A stretch of DNA of 64,000 nt from Rana temporaria (lineage: Eukaryota; Chordata; Amphibia; Anura; Ranidae). Shown piece after piece: positions 43,719-55,350 of this stretch (the stretch's first letter is position 1; each line of letters starts with the position of its first letter). The stretch is taken from the NCBI RefSeq assembly GCF_905171775.1, contig NC_053495.1:112478614-112542613 (forward strand), given 5' to 3'. The notes under the pieces are model-generated. The model had not been told where the DNA came from and made no database searches. It was given only the letters and a program-made list of their open reading frames with translations. Position numbers and translations under genes: made by a program.

Positions 43719-44582
43719 CCTCCCTGGCGGTATGATTCTTTCAGAAAAAACATGCTGAAAGCGGTACCATTATTTGCAAGGAAATTTGGCGTTTTATATT
43801 GTAGGTCTGTAATTTTTAGAAATAACTCACTTAAATCTGACCAAACAAGATTCTAATAGGCATCCCGGGTATGACATTTTTTTAAAAACAAAATTATAAA
43901 TTATAATATAATAAATAATTATAAATAATTATAACAAATAATAATATAATTATAATAAAAATTATTCAATAATGTAATCAAATTAAAATCACTGAAATTT
44001 GCTCAGTTGCAGAATTGTCGCTGTCATTATTTTTTTTTTTTTATGACGAATTTCCCCACAAATCGCTATCGCACAATTCTGCAAGTGATTATAATTTATT
44101 ATCGCTGTTTTTTAGCTGATCTAAAACTATTTTTGACATAAAGGGACACTTTTGGTTGCTATGGACAATCTACAGTTTGCAGGGAGAAAGAAACGTTTTT
44201 ATTATATAAAATGACATGCATGACACAGGACAGACCACTAGGGACAGGGGGTGTGTGTTTTTTTTACATACAGTACTGTAATCTATAAGATTACAGTATA
44301 CTGTATGTAAGGTGTTTGTTTACGTTTTTGAATTTGGCGCCGTTCTCCGTCCCCGTGCGTCGTAACGTCGCAGGGAACGGAGATCGGCGTCACACGGAGG
44401 CACTATGTGAATCGAGCGAGGTCCCGCTCGCTCACACAGCGCGGTGGCATCGCTGGATCCAGGGACAAGGTAAGTAAAAAGTGCCTGTGGATCTAGCGAG
44501 GCAAGCCGAGACTGACTCGGGGTTACCGATCGTAGCAGGAAAATCTAACCCAGAGTCAGTCTCGGGAACACCGCCAGGCACG
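43719..44582 (+). mobile_element. TTAA element, CCTCCCTGGCGG family, complete
   Basis: An 864-bp element with ends CCTCCCTGGCGGTATG and ACACCGCCAGGCACG, flanked by TTAA (43,715-43,718, 44,583-44,586). Co-linear with 11,978-12,839 throughout (862 bp there), including GGCGTTTTATATTGTAGG and the GATTACAGTATA palindrome. No coding capacity. Confidence 0.85.
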
Positions 44583-44586
44583 TTAA

Positions 44587-44840
44587 GCCGGCAATACATA
44601 GATTGAAATTCGAGCAGTTCAGCAGGGACCAGACACATTTCAATCCATGGTTGTACAGATGTCAATCAATCGATCAACTTCTGTGCAACCAGCCTGTTGG
44701 AAAATGTCCACACGATCAGTGCTGCCAGCTATAGCCGGCAGTGCTGATCTGTGAACTCTGGTAGAGGGAACTCTACCCGCTGTCAGAATACAATAGCACA
44801 GTGGGAGGATTCCCCCACTCACATTGAGTCTGTGTATGGG
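44587..44840. mobile_element. fragment of TAAGCYGGCMATACATRG MITE family
   Basis: AAGCCGGCAATACATAGATT begins at the right flank of the preceding element and resembles the ends at 49,912 and 59,429. Inner short hairpin GTGGGAGGATTCCCCCAC at 44,800. The right end is unclear. Confidence 0.45.
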
Positions 44841-45257
44841 GGAATTGAGTCATTTATTTTCGTTCAACACATTGGTTAATCAAAAAAATAAAAAGATTCA
44901 TGGTGAATCTACTTTTTGAGGACACAAACAGCAATAGAAACTTTTTAAAACACTTCAAGTGAATGGTTAGTGGCATGCTTTTGACTGCATACCAGTTCGC
45001 CATGAGCCGAAGAGAAAGTAACTATCATTTTTGAAGATCAGGTGATTTTCCCAGCAACATGGCTTTTCTATGCAAGCCACACCATGTTTAAAATGTTTTT
45101 TTTTTATTGTTATCTGTTTTAATAATATTGCTGGTATAACTGTTTTTAGATTATATTATCTTTAATTATTATTGAGTTAAACGTTTCTATTTCTGTCTCT
45201 GGCCTTTTTGAGGAGGTTTTCCCTCAATTCTCTCTTTGTGATGTCTGTACAAGAAAT
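44841..45257. other. non-coding, no recognised feature
   Basis: AT-rich; nothing recognised. The minus-strand 70-codon frame at 45,187-45,399 crosses a transposon boundary and is spurious. Confidence 0.4.
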
Positions 45258-45261
45258 TTAA

Positions 45262-46205
45262 CCACTTAAGCCCCGGACCAAAATGCAGGTGAAGTACCAG
45301 GCCCCTTTTTGCGATTCGGGACTGTGTCGCTTTAACTGACAATTGCGCGGTCGTGCGACGTGGCTCCCAAACAAAATTAGCGTCCTTTTTTCCCCACAAA
45401 TAGAGCTTTCTTTTGGTGGTATTTGATCACCTCTGCGGTTTTATTTTTTGTGCTATAAACAAAATAGAGTGACAATTTTGAAAAAAAATCAATATTTTTT
45501 ACTTTTTGCTATAATAAATATCCCCCAAAAATATCAAAAAAAAAAAATGTTTTCCTCAGTTTAGGCCGATACGTATTCTTCTACATATTTTTGGTAAAAA
45601 AAATCGCAATAAGCGTTTATCGGTTGGTTTGCACAAAATGTATAGCGTTTACAAAATAGGGGATAGTTTTATTGCATTTTTATAAAAAAAAAATTTTACT
45701 ACTAATGGCAGCGATCAGCGATTTTTTTTCATAACTGCGACATTATGGCGGACACTTCGCACAATTTTGACACATTGTTGGGACCATTGTCATTTTCACA
45801 GCAAAAAATGCATTTAAAATTGTTTGTGGAAATGACAGTTGCAGTTTGGGAGTTAACCACAGGGGGCGCTGAAGGGGTTATGTTTCACCTAGTGTGTGTT
45901 TACAACTGTAGGGGGGTGTGGCTGTAGGAGTGACGTCATCGATTGTGTCTCCCTATAAAGGGGATGACACGATCGATGCAGCCGCCACAGTGAAGCACGG
46001 AGAAGCCGTGTTTACACGTGGCTCTCCCCGTTCTTCAGCTCCGGGGACCGAAAGCGGGGCCCCAGCGGCGATCGGGTCCTGCGGTCCCGGAGCTTCGGGT
46101 CCCGCGACCCACGGCTGGGTAGATGTACAGGACGTGCCGGTACGTCCATCTGCCCAGCCGTGCCATTCTGTGGACGTATATCTACAGGCGGCGGTCCTTA
46201 AGTGG
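45262..46205 (+). mobile_element. TTAA element, CCACTTAAG family, complete
   Basis: A 944-bp element with ends CCACTTAAGCCCCGGACC and GTCCTTAAGTGG, flanked by TTAA (45,258-45,261, 46,206-46,209). Co-linear with 7,486-8,513. Hairpin at 45,938-45,978. The intact interior (ATTATGGCGGACACTTCG and on) shows what is missing from the 14,029 copy. Confidence 0.85.
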
Positions 46206-46258
46206 TTAATCAAGTCTGTCAGCGGTACAGGAAGGCTGATACAGTAAGGGCTCATTTA

Positions 46259-46746
46259 GGGCTAGTTTACACTTGCTTTAAAAGATGGCTTTGGTCAGGC
46301 TTTGTTAAAGCTCTCTGAACGCCAGTAAAATCTCCTGTCACTAAATAAAATAGCTTGCAGTCCTGTTTTCACCTGCTTTTGCTTTGCTTTGCTTTGCTTC
46401 GGCTTCGTTTCAAAAATGATACCCCATGTAGCTTCAGTGGTGCTTTAAAGTGTCTTCAAAGCCTCCATAGAAGTCTATGCCAAAGCTTGCTTGAAGCCCA
46501 ACGGAAGCCTCATCGACACCCCACAAAGACCCACCAAAGCTTCTTTGAAGCCCCACCAAAGCCCTGACGAAAGCCCCCATCGAAGCTCCACCAATGCCCC
46601 ACCGAAGCCTCATCGAAGCAAAAGCAAGGTGTAAAGAGGACTGTAAGCTAACCATTTTATTTAGTGGCAGGGACATTGACTGGCATTCAGAGAGCTTTAA
46701 CAAAGCGTGTCCAAAGCCATTTTTTTAAGCAAGTGTAAACTAGCGC
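46259..46746. mobile_element. palindromic MITE, GGGCTAGTTTACACTTG ends
   Basis: Left end GGGCTAGTTTACACTTGC and right end GCAAGTGTAAACTAGCGC; the next arm segment ATGGCTTTGG pairs with CCAAAGCCAT. Flanked by TA. The interior has CCACCGAAGC/CCATCGAAGC-type short repeats (46,490-46,620) that give spurious frames. Confidence 0.75.
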
Positions 46747-46849
46747 TAATTCAAACATTTTCAAACGTTCGAACCCTTCCTCACTCCACTAAAATGTATT
46801 TTAAAAATGTCTATTTTTCAGATATTTCCCAACTCTTGGCAGCAAGTAA

Positions 46850-47119
46850 AGCCCCGTACACACGTCCGAGAAACTCGACGGGCAAAACACATCGTTTTGC
46901 TCGTCGAGTTCCTTTCGAAGCCGCCGAGGATCTCGGCAAGCCAAGTTTCCCCATTGACTAACGAGGAAATAGAGAACATGTTCTCTATTTGGCTCGACGA
47001 GTTCCTCGTCGGTTTCCTCGGCCAAAAGTTTACACACGACCGGTTTCCTCGGCAGAATACGGCTCCCATCGAGTTTCTGGCTGAATTCTGCCGAGAAACT
47101 CGGTCGTGTGTACGGGGCC
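46850..47119. mobile_element. PIF/Harbinger-like MITE, copy d
   Basis: A 270-bp element with ends AGCCCCGTACACACGTCCGA and TCGGTCGTGTGTACGGGGCC, flanked by TAA (46,847-46,849, 47,120-47,122). Nearly identical to copy f at 59,693 apart from a short deletion there, suggesting recent activity. Confidence 0.9.
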
Positions 47120-47122
47120 TAA

Positions 47123-49001
47123 GGGAAATTCTCCCTGACAGAATCACAGACAGCAATAAGACAGATGATATAACTCTCTGGCTAAGGTTGGACATTAAGT
47201 TAAGAAAAATTGCAGTTACATTGCAAACGCCATTACCTTTTCGACAACTTGTATAAAAATGAGTAACAATAGCGCAAGAAATCTCTCAAATATCTCTCTC
47301 TCTCAAATATTCTTCAAACCAATGCATGAGCTAGATGTTATAAAAAGGAGGAGTGCTGCAGACAGCAATAGGAAGCTGAAAAAGGTTTTAACCTATTAAG
47401 ACTTTATAAAAAAAACAAAAAATAAAAAAAGAGTTTTGACTTTAGCTGCACTTTCATTTTTTTGTGCAAGCCAATACGTGGAACAGTCTGTGTGGCATTG
47501 AGCCTGCCGATTTGTATTAGGTTAGGGCTATGGAAGAAATTCATATGACCAAAACTAAACTTTGAAGAAAGAAATTAGAAAAGATTGCTCAAAAGTCACA
47601 TTTCAAAATCAATTACAGAAATCTAATTTATAGTCGTGAAACTTTAATTAATACCCTTTTTATGAGAAGGTTTTCAATATTCATATTTTTTGTGTAATAA
47701 AGTTGGATTTATTCATATTTTTCATTTATTTCTCGCTATCAACTTTGGCTTATATAATGCATTACAACAGAGAATTAATTAATTAAACAAAAATATCGCA
47801 AAGACTAAAAATATTCCCCTGACCTGCTCAGATGCATCACAGGTACAACGTTTGCTTTCCCGTAACACTCTATAGTATTCATTGTAAAAGAGAAGCTCTA
47901 GCAGATATCTCTATTTAATTTATTTTCCTCACTTAAGCTCCTAATTCTTGTTATCTAACTATGAACTTCCCCTAACTCAGCAGGTATATACTAACAGTGA
48001 GGCTGATCTGTCTTCATTAAGCAGTATTTTACATTCATTACTTTCTCACACACCGACAACTGTAATCCACTGGTTCAAAGTGTTAAATTTAGCAGGTTTG
48101 TCAGACTGGCCCCAGGTTGCCCTTTCACAAATTTTGTGCTAAGTATTCTCTATTACTTGCTAATAAAATGTGGAGCCAAAGGATATTCACAGCACATGTC
48201 TTTTACAACTTTTCTCACATGGGTGGAAACTATTCGAAATGTTTCAGTGTAGTAAAAGATTTAGTTTCACAATAATAAAACCATTTCTAATCATTGCCTA
48301 CAATCATTGCGTAGAAGGAGATATCTAGGAATTAAATTGAAGGATTTAAGAAATGTAGTAGGATATCCCCACTGAACAATGGAAAAGTCAATTAAAATTT
48401 ATCTTTTGAATTCCTCAAAACAAAGTTTTCTACTGAGACCCTGTATTTTAAATGTATTTAAAAGTGACAACTGATAAAAAATTGACATTATTTTAGAAAG
48501 ATTTTCGAGTTTTCTGTACTGTGCAAAGTTTAGGGCAAATTAACCTGTTTAGCATTTTTACTAGTTTGTATCTGCAGGTGAGGGGGGACAACTGTCAGCC
48601 TGGAGGCACAACCAACCAGCTGGCTGAGGTATCATGCAGACTTAGCCCATAAAAAAACAACTTGCCAAAATTCCTTAAATTGTCTTCCTTATCCCTTTAG
48701 GCTTTCCCACCCTATTTTATGTTTGTATTTGTATGACAATCTGTTGTTTTTGTAGTGCTGTAAACTTCTACATAATTTAAATAAATGGCTTAGGCAGTAA
48801 ACCTAACTGTCCTATGTTTAACAAGTTGTATTGGGAAGAAAAAAACTTGTTGTTTAACTTCAGAGACTAAAAGCATTTAAAGATCATCTTGGATCTTTAG
48901 TAAGAACTGGGTTGTGTTGAAGTTAACAAACAAGCGAAAGTGAACGGTCAAATGCAGGCAAGGTTTGTTGCTTTAGGTGGCTTTTAAGTATATCTTAAGT
49001 C
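47123..49001. other. longest element-poor stretch, non-coding
   Basis: About 1.9 kb of AT-rich sequence in which I recognise neither transposon ends nor exons. Frames up to about 64 codons (47,948) show no domain. If any host intronic or intergenic background survives in this window, it is most visible here. Confidence 0.45.
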
Positions 49002-49004
49002 TAA

Positions 49005-49749
49005 GGCTCGGATTCACAAAGCACTTGCGCCGACGTATCTGGAGATACGCCGCGTAAGTGCAAATATGCGCCGTCGTATCTATGCGCCAGAAACTGAGAT
49101 ACGCCTGAAAATAGGCTTCATCTGACCGACGTAACTTGCCTACACCGGCGTAGAGTGGGCGCATATTTACGATGGACGTATTTGGCGCTCCCATTGATTT
49201 TCTATTCACATATGCAAATGAGGGAGATACGCCGATTCACGAACGTACGCCCGTCCGACGCAGTGCGCGTAAAGTCATACGTCCGGCGTAAAGTTATGCC
49301 CCATAAAGGAGGTGTAACTCAGCAGCATCCATGCAAAGGGCTGCACCAGGGAACACAAGCCAACGTATTTTACGACGTTTATGTAGGACGTGAATATGAC
49401 TAGGCGTAGGTTACGTTCACGCCGTAGGCAGTGATTCGACGTATCTTAGGCAGTTGTTCCGACGTGATTGTGAGCATGCGCACTGAGTTGCGCAAACGGG
49501 ACGGTGCATGAGCAGTTGGCAATACGTATCTGTCTGGCGCTCGGCCCATCATTTGCATGGGGTCACGCCTCATTAGCATGGCTCACGCCCACTTCCACTT
49601 ACGCCGACTTACGCCTTGGAAACCCAGCGCAGATTTGGAAGCACTGGCTTTGTGAATTCAGTGCTTGCCTCTCTGCGCTGCATCGGCGTAGCATAAAGGA
49701 GATACGCTACGGTGGCATAAATATGCGCCAGTGTCTGTGAATCCGGGCC
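49005..49749. mobile_element. GGGCTAGATTC-related MITE, copy 3 (GGCTCGGATTCAC ends)
   Basis: A 745-bp element with ends GGCTCGGATTCACAAAGC and TGTGAATCCGGGCC, flanked by TAA (49,002-49,004, 49,750-49,752). ACGCCG-rich arms as in the other copies. Confidence 0.8.
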
Positions 49750-49911
49750 TAAATGTTTTCTTTCATTTTGGATAAAGCAGGGAATAGTTAAAACCCTACC
49801 AAGTTTTTTTTTTTTTTTTTTGCCATTTTTTGCCCTTTTGGGCACTTGTTGTCTTGTGCACACAGCAGGAATTGAGAGAAAATCTCTCCAAAGTGAGGAA
49901 AATCCCATCTT

Positions 49912-50190
49912 AAGCTGGCCATACATGGCTCAAGTGTTTTAATCTGATTCCTGTAAATCAATGCCCAATGTTGAGCAAATCGTGAGCCTGGGCCTTTCCA
50001 AACACCACCTGACTTGACGAATTTCGATTAATAAAGTAAAGGAGCCTGCGGAAAAAAGTTGACTAAATACAGTATTGACTGCAGTAACTGGCGCTGTTTA
50101 AGTATTCTGATAGCCTCAAGCGCTGGCTGTCTAAACTCACTGTCTCAGTGGGAGATTCATCGATCTACACTGTTTAGCTTGGATGGGGGA
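49912..50190. mobile_element. TAAGCTGGCCATACATGG MITE fragment
   Basis: Left end AAGCTGGCCATACATGGCTC; no clear matching right end. Same family as 59,429-59,689. Confidence 0.45.
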
Positions 50191-50384
50191 ATCTATGTTC
50201 CTCTCTATTTTAGCTAGCTGGGCTGAGAGAAAGAAGAATTTATGTATATTGCCAGCTTTAAACAGTTGTCACCAAGACAATTGTCCCTGTTGGAAGTTTT
50301 CCCTTTATTTGTCTTTTTGTGACAATTTGGAATATTTCCCTACTTTCTGTTCCAATGACAACTGTACATAAAAACCAATCCGTT

Positions 50385-50506
50385 TCTAACTTCAGCATGT
50401 TCAGTTAACCTTTGACAAAAAAACAACCTGGAAAGTGATTGGATTCTATGCAGAGCTGAAGCAGATTTTGCTCTCTCCAGTTTTAGTAAATCAACCCCAT
50501 AGTGAG
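50385..50506. mobile_element. right half of GGTTGATTTACTAAA MITE
   Basis: TTCTAACTTCAGCATGTTCA through GTTTTAGTAAATCAACCCC corresponds to the right arm of the 9,821 and 61,316 elements. The left end is not visible. Confidence 0.55.
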
Positions 50507-50540
50507 GGTTAATCCCCCTAACGGGTACACAATGAACACT

Positions 50541-51463
50541 ACCGTATTTTCCTGCGTATAAGACGACCTTTTGTACTTAAAAATATGCCTCAAAACTCGG
50601 GGGTCGTCTTATACGCTGGTACCTGTATGCAGATTCTCAGTCAGATTGCGGGCGTCCATTGTTTAAAAGCCATGCCTCCTCCTCGTTCTGTTCCGTGATA
50701 GGTGGAACACTCAGTTTCCCAGCAGAGCCTCTGCTCAGTGTTCCGCCTATCACAGATGTCTTCTCATCTTCAACCTCGGACGAGAGGACTTCCGTGATAT
50801 GCGGAACACTGAACACGGGCTCTGCTGGGAAACTGAGTGTTCCGCTTATCACGGAACAGCACGAGGAGGAGGTGCGGCTTTTGAACAATGGATGCCCGCA
50901 ATCTGACTGAGACTCTGCATGTCAGGGATAAGGTAGGTGAGGCATGCAATGGCACAGTGAGGCATACAATGGCACAGTGAGGCAAGCAATGGCACAGTGA
51001 GGTATGCAATGGCACAGTGAGGCATACAATGGCACAGTGAGGCAAGCAATGGCACAGTGAGGCATACAATGGCACAGTGAGGCATGCAATGGCATAGTGA
51101 GGCATACAATGGCACAGTGAGGTATGCAATGGCACAGTGAGGCATACAATGGCACTGTGAGGCATACAATGGCACAGTGAGGCATGAAATGGCACAGTGA
51201 GGTATGCAATGGCACAGTAAGGCACGTAATGGCACAGTGAGGCATGTAATGGCACAGTGAGATTTGAAAAAAGCTGAATAAAGCCTGTTCCTGTCAGCGG
51301 TTGTTCCTGTCAGAGGTTGTTCTGGCTACCCCTCAGCTTCCAGACAGACTAGTAGGAAGGGGGTCGTCTTATATGGCGAGGATATACCAAAACCAACATT
51401 TTAGCTGGAAAATTAGGGGGTCGTCTTATACGCCCAGTCGCCTTATATGCCGGCAAATACGGT
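50541..51463. mobile_element. palindromic element with CCGTATTTTCC ends and TA flanks
   Basis: Left end CCGTATTTTCCTGCGTATAA and right end TATGCCGGCAAATACGG; subterminal GGGGTCGTCTTATA repeats. An inverted repeat joins 50,639-50,759 to 50,800-50,911 (CAGTCAGATTGCGGGC / GCCCGCAATCTGACTG). A 20-bp minisatellite occupies 50,938-51,258. The paired 83-codon frames on opposite strands near 50.64-50.91 kb are mirror images of the palindrome. Confidence 0.75.
50938..51258. repeat. 20-bp minisatellite, about 16 units
   Basis: Tandem units of GAGGCATACAATGGCACAGT, strictly 20 bp apart with few variants. All minus-strand frames stay open, giving up to 161 codons of His/Cys-rich repeat. Not a gene. Confidence 0.95.
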
Positions 51464-51464
51464 A

Positions 51465-52218
51465 ATAACTGAAAGAGGTTCTAACCCCTTACCACGATAC
51501 AAAAAAACATATTTTGGTTTCAGATACACTCTAAAACTTCTTTGCTTTCTTCTAAATAAAAGTGAGCAAACCCTTTGCAGTGATATATACCCAAAAACTG
51601 GTCCACAACAAGGATGTATTAGCTTTGTCGGTTAAGAGGACAAATTGAGAGATGTAGCTATGGATGGGTAGCGTAATACATTTATTTACTGAAAAATTGT
51701 TTGGGTAAGATTGCAATGGTGAAAAAAGTCTGTAAATCACCCAAAAATATTCAGTTGTGTTTGTAGTGCAGATAGACATAGAGTGGTTTTATTATTAAAA
51801 AAAACTATTTACATACACCAACTCTGCATGCATCCACACGTTGCTTCAACATTGTCCACTCTTCTTGTTCAGGGTAGGGTTGCATCTTCAGGTACTGCAA
51901 ATCAGGATCATTCAACTGCAGTCCAGTTCTAGTCCAACTTTGTTGAGCAGTTGTGCATATTATGTCATTTTCACAGTTTTTTTTCTGGCCAGGCATAAAG
52001 TAGTTATCTGTTTCAGACATGGACACCATACGGGTTACAATTTATCACTGATGTGCATGGTGCCTAAAGCAAAACTAGACTTTAGCTCTAGTGATGCCAC
52101 ATAAAAAAATGCATCCTGGTGCCTAGTCTCTTCTTGGTGTATAATGGAAGGAGCCGTGTAACTTTGACTTCCACTGACAGGCATATAAAAAAATTCTATT
52201 TTATTTTACCCTAAAAAT
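51465..52218. other. non-coding, no recognised feature
   Basis: AT-rich; frames of 60-87 codons lack domains, and no transposon ends were recognised. Confidence 0.4.
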
Positions 52219-52221
52219 ATG

Positions 52222-52873
52222 GGGCCAGATCCACATATAATTGAATAGGCGCGCCGTATCTTACCTGGCTTTAAGTCAAATCCAGGAAGATTTCGCGCCG
52301 TAAGTTACGGCGGCGAAGTGTATTTCTGGCGGCGGTGTCCCGGCGCCGATTGAACTGCGCATGCTCCGTTTCGAAATTTCCCGCCGTGCTTTGCGCAAAA
52401 TTACATCGCAACAACGTAATTTTTTTAACTTAGACGTGACTTACGTCCATCCCTATTCACGGACGACTTACGCAAAAAAAAAAAAAATTCAAATTTCGAC
52501 GCGGGAACGACGGCCATACTTTAACATGGCAAGTCTATCTATACGCCACAAAATAGCAGCTTTAACTATACGCCGGAAAAAGCAGACTAGAGACAACGTA
52601 AGAGAATGCGACGGCCACGCGTACGTTCGTGGATCGTCGGAAAAAGCTAATTTGCATACCCGACGCGGAAAACGACGCAAACTCCACCCAGCGGGCGCCG
52701 AAGTATTGCACCTACGATCCGAAGGTGTACGAAGCCGTATGCCTGTCGGATCGAACCCAGAAGGCGTTGTATATTGGTTTGAGGATTCAAACTAAAGATA
52801 CGACATGGGTAATTTGAAAGTAAGCCGGCGTATAAGTAGATACGCCGGCGTACTCGCTATGTGGATCTGGCCC
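52222..52873. mobile_element. GGGCCAGATCCACA MITE family, copy 4
   Basis: A 652-bp element with ends GGGCCAGATCCACATA and ATGTGGATCTGGCCC, flanked by ATG (52,219-52,221, 52,874-52,876). Related in terminus and CGNCGTAACT-type arms to copies at 8,761 and 22,422. The 144-codon frame inside is spurious. Confidence 0.85.
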
Positions 52874-52876
52874 ATG

Positions 52877-53484
52877 GTGTGCACTTATTGGTGCTTTCGC
52901 CAGCTGTGAACTTTCTGACCCATTACAAAATGCATACTATGCCTGGTCCTAAATTTCCAAAGATGAAAGAGTAAACAATGTCATTATTACACAGGTTGTG
53001 AATTTAGCAGCACATTTGATGCATTTATGGCCTACTTTGTTATGTATTTTGCACACACTATGAAAATCAGCAATCAACATGTTATCAGGATCTTTAAGAT
53101 AAGCAACATGTCTAGTCAATCCAGTGTGAGATATTTTAGTTGCTGGTCATTAATTTAAACACTACTGAATGTGATTAATGCTACTACTGTATATTTAGAG
53201 TTGTGATCTGGAGCTGCTCAATTGGGGTTGAATTATTAACATAAAAAATGTTTTTTCTATTAAAATGTTATACTGGAAAAAGTATACTCCCAGCAGTCTG
53301 ACATGAGCATTGCCACCATCCCGGGTATATGGAAAAAGGGAAAATACCTCCAGAAAATGGGATTTTAAGGGCAATGAAACAATATACAAAAATTTTAAAA
53401 ATATATATATAATAATTTAATATACAAAAATTACAAGAATATGAGAAGAACTATAGCAAAAAGTTGCATCATACATAAACCAGA
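52877..53484. other. non-coding, no recognised feature
   Basis: AT-rich; no exon or transposon end identified. Confidence 0.4.
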
Positions 53485-53902
53485 AAGTGTTTTTTTTTTT
53501 AAATGTTAAACTTACCTGCCCTGTGCAGTGGTTTTGCACAGAGCAGCCCAAGTTCTTCTCCTCTCGGGTCCCTGGCTGGAGCTCCTGGCCCTTCCCTCCT
53601 GTTAAGTGCCCCGACAGCAAGCAGCTTGCTATGGGGGCACCCGAGCCGAGCTGCAGCTCCATTTAGACACAGAACCGTGGTTCAGCTCCATCCCCTCTCT
53701 CTCCTCATTGGCTAACTGAGTTTGATTGACAGCAGCAGGAGCCAATGGCACCACTGTTGTGTCTCAGCCAATCAGGAGGGAGAGTCCCGGACAACCAAAG
53801 TATTTGTGGACATCGCTAGATCTAGAGGGGGCTCGGGTAAGTATTAAGGGGGCTGATGGGGGCTGCTGCACACCAAAGGCTTTTTATCTTAATGCATAGA
53901 AT
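53485..53902 (+). mobile_element. partial relative of the 42.3-kb TTAA MITE
   Basis: AACTTACCTGCCCTGTGCAG, GAGCCAATGGC and the tail TTATCTTAATGCATAGAA occur in the same order as in 42,300-42,766, but both termini are missing; the right side runs into a TA tract. Confidence 0.6.

Positions 53903-53907
<5 letters not shown>

Positions 53908-53992
<85 letters not shown>
53908..53992. repeat. (TA)n microsatellite with interruptions
   Basis: TA dinucleotides with ATAAATA interruptions. Tyr/Ile frames are spurious. Confidence 0.95.
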
Positions 53993-54064
53993 CCCATTGT
54001 CTGTCAATATTCAGGCCCCCTTGCTCTATCATAACTGATGTTTGATGTACAGCAGTTAGATTAA

Positions 54065-54320
54065 AGCTTAGTACACACGATCGGACTTCCGTCAGACCAA
54101 TCCGTGGATTTTTGTCCAAAGGGCGTTGTCCGTGAACTTGTTCTGCATACAGATGGCAGACCATTTTCAGCTAACATACACCAAATCATGTGGTTCTCTA
54201 TTTCCTCGTTGTTCAATGAGGAAAGTGGGCTCGCTGAGATCCTCGGTGGCTTCACACAGAACTCGACGAGCAAAACGATGAGTTTTGACCGTCGAGTTCC
54301 TCGGACGTGTGTACGGGGCC
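54065..54320. mobile_element. chimeric Harbinger-like MITE, copy e
   Basis: Flanked by TAA (54,062-54,064, 54,321-54,323). The right half (CTCTATTTCCTCGTTG to GTGTGTACGGGGCC) matches copies a, d and f, whereas the left half (AGCTTAGTACACACGATCGG, CTTCCGTCAGACCAATCC) does not and resembles a different terminus family. Confidence 0.75.
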
Positions 54321-54323
54321 TAA

Positions 54324-54925
54324 AGCACATATACTGTTAGAAGTCTTTTTTTAATCCTTCTCCTTCAAATTTTCTCACCACTGCCGTTAAAAACACATCT
54401 CGATTTGACCCCACTAAAAGTTAGAAATTGAACAAACATTCCTAAAATGAAAATAGAAAATAAGTGCACATGAAAGTCAATGGATCTTGTAAATCCACAC
54501 TCTAATCCAATAACTGTACTGCATATTCAAATAACACTACAGATTATATTTTTAAATAAAAGGGTATTTGCAAGCAGGTATCCTTGTATACATTTTACTT
54601 AAATTGAATCAGATATTTATTCATATTATGGCAATTGCCATATAAAATCATTAGAGAAGTATTGCACACATATACATAGATGTTAAAGGACAGCCAGCTT
54701 GGTTGCTCCCAGCTGTCTCCTAGTGGGGAGTGGGGACAATCAAAATGAATGCATTATGACTAGACACTGCAGGCCATAAACATTTTGACATCACTTTGCC
54801 TCAAGACATCCGACTTAATGTAGTCTTATTGATCTCAGTGTGGTGTATGCAGGCATACACAAAACCCATTAGGTAGCCTAGATAGAATAGTCTATTACTG
54901 GAAATGTCATGTTTGCTACACACAG
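54324..54925. other. non-coding, no recognised feature
   Basis: AT-rich; nothing recognised. Confidence 0.4.
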
Positions 54926-54926
54926 T

Positions 54927-55164
54927 GGGGTGGATTTACTAAAGGCAAATAGAATGTGGACTTTGCTCCAGAGCTTGGTAAATGAGGTGAAGCTTCACTT
55001 TGCAAATAATACCCAATCACGGGCAAGGAAAATAAAAAAAACAGCATTTTTGCTTGCACGTGATTGGATGATGGAAGTCATCAGATCTCCTACTCATTTA
55101 CTAAGCTCTGGAGCAACTGTTCTTGTAGCGCACAGTCTATATGCCTTTAGTAAATCAACCCCAT
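54927..55164. mobile_element. palindromic MITE, GGGGTGGATTTACTAAAGGC family
   Basis: Left end GGGTGGATTTACTAAAGGCA and right end TGCCTTTAGTAAATCAACCCC. Arms include GCTCCAGAGCTTGGTAAATG with complement CATTTACTAAGCTCTGGAGC. Centre TTGCTTGCACGTGATTGGAT. The 117-codon frame is spurious. Confidence 0.8.
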
Positions 55165-55350
55165 TATGCTATGGATCGTTCATTCCCTTAATGCAGGGTG
55201 CCCCAAAATGTCATTACAATCTGTTATTGGAAAGGGTAAAACGAGTGCATGAAAAATTATAGACTCCTGTAAAGAATGTGGGTTCAGTTATTTTTCAACT
55301 GTACTGCAGTGACAAACTTAAAGAACAGCAGAATAAAACCTCCAGTTTAA

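Noticed and set aside
50770..51255. Minus-strand 161-codon His/Cys/Leu-rich frame and two overlapping ones
   Set aside because: Product of the 20-bp tandem repeat, which is open in every minus-strand frame.
2441..51258. Tandem arrays as possible CRISPR-like structures
   Set aside because: Units are contiguous without unique spacers and the DNA is vertebrate; they are minisatellites.
53822..54164. Tyr/Ile repeat frames (also at 41,055-41,349, 43,009 and 61,172)
   Set aside because: Direct translation of TA microsatellites.
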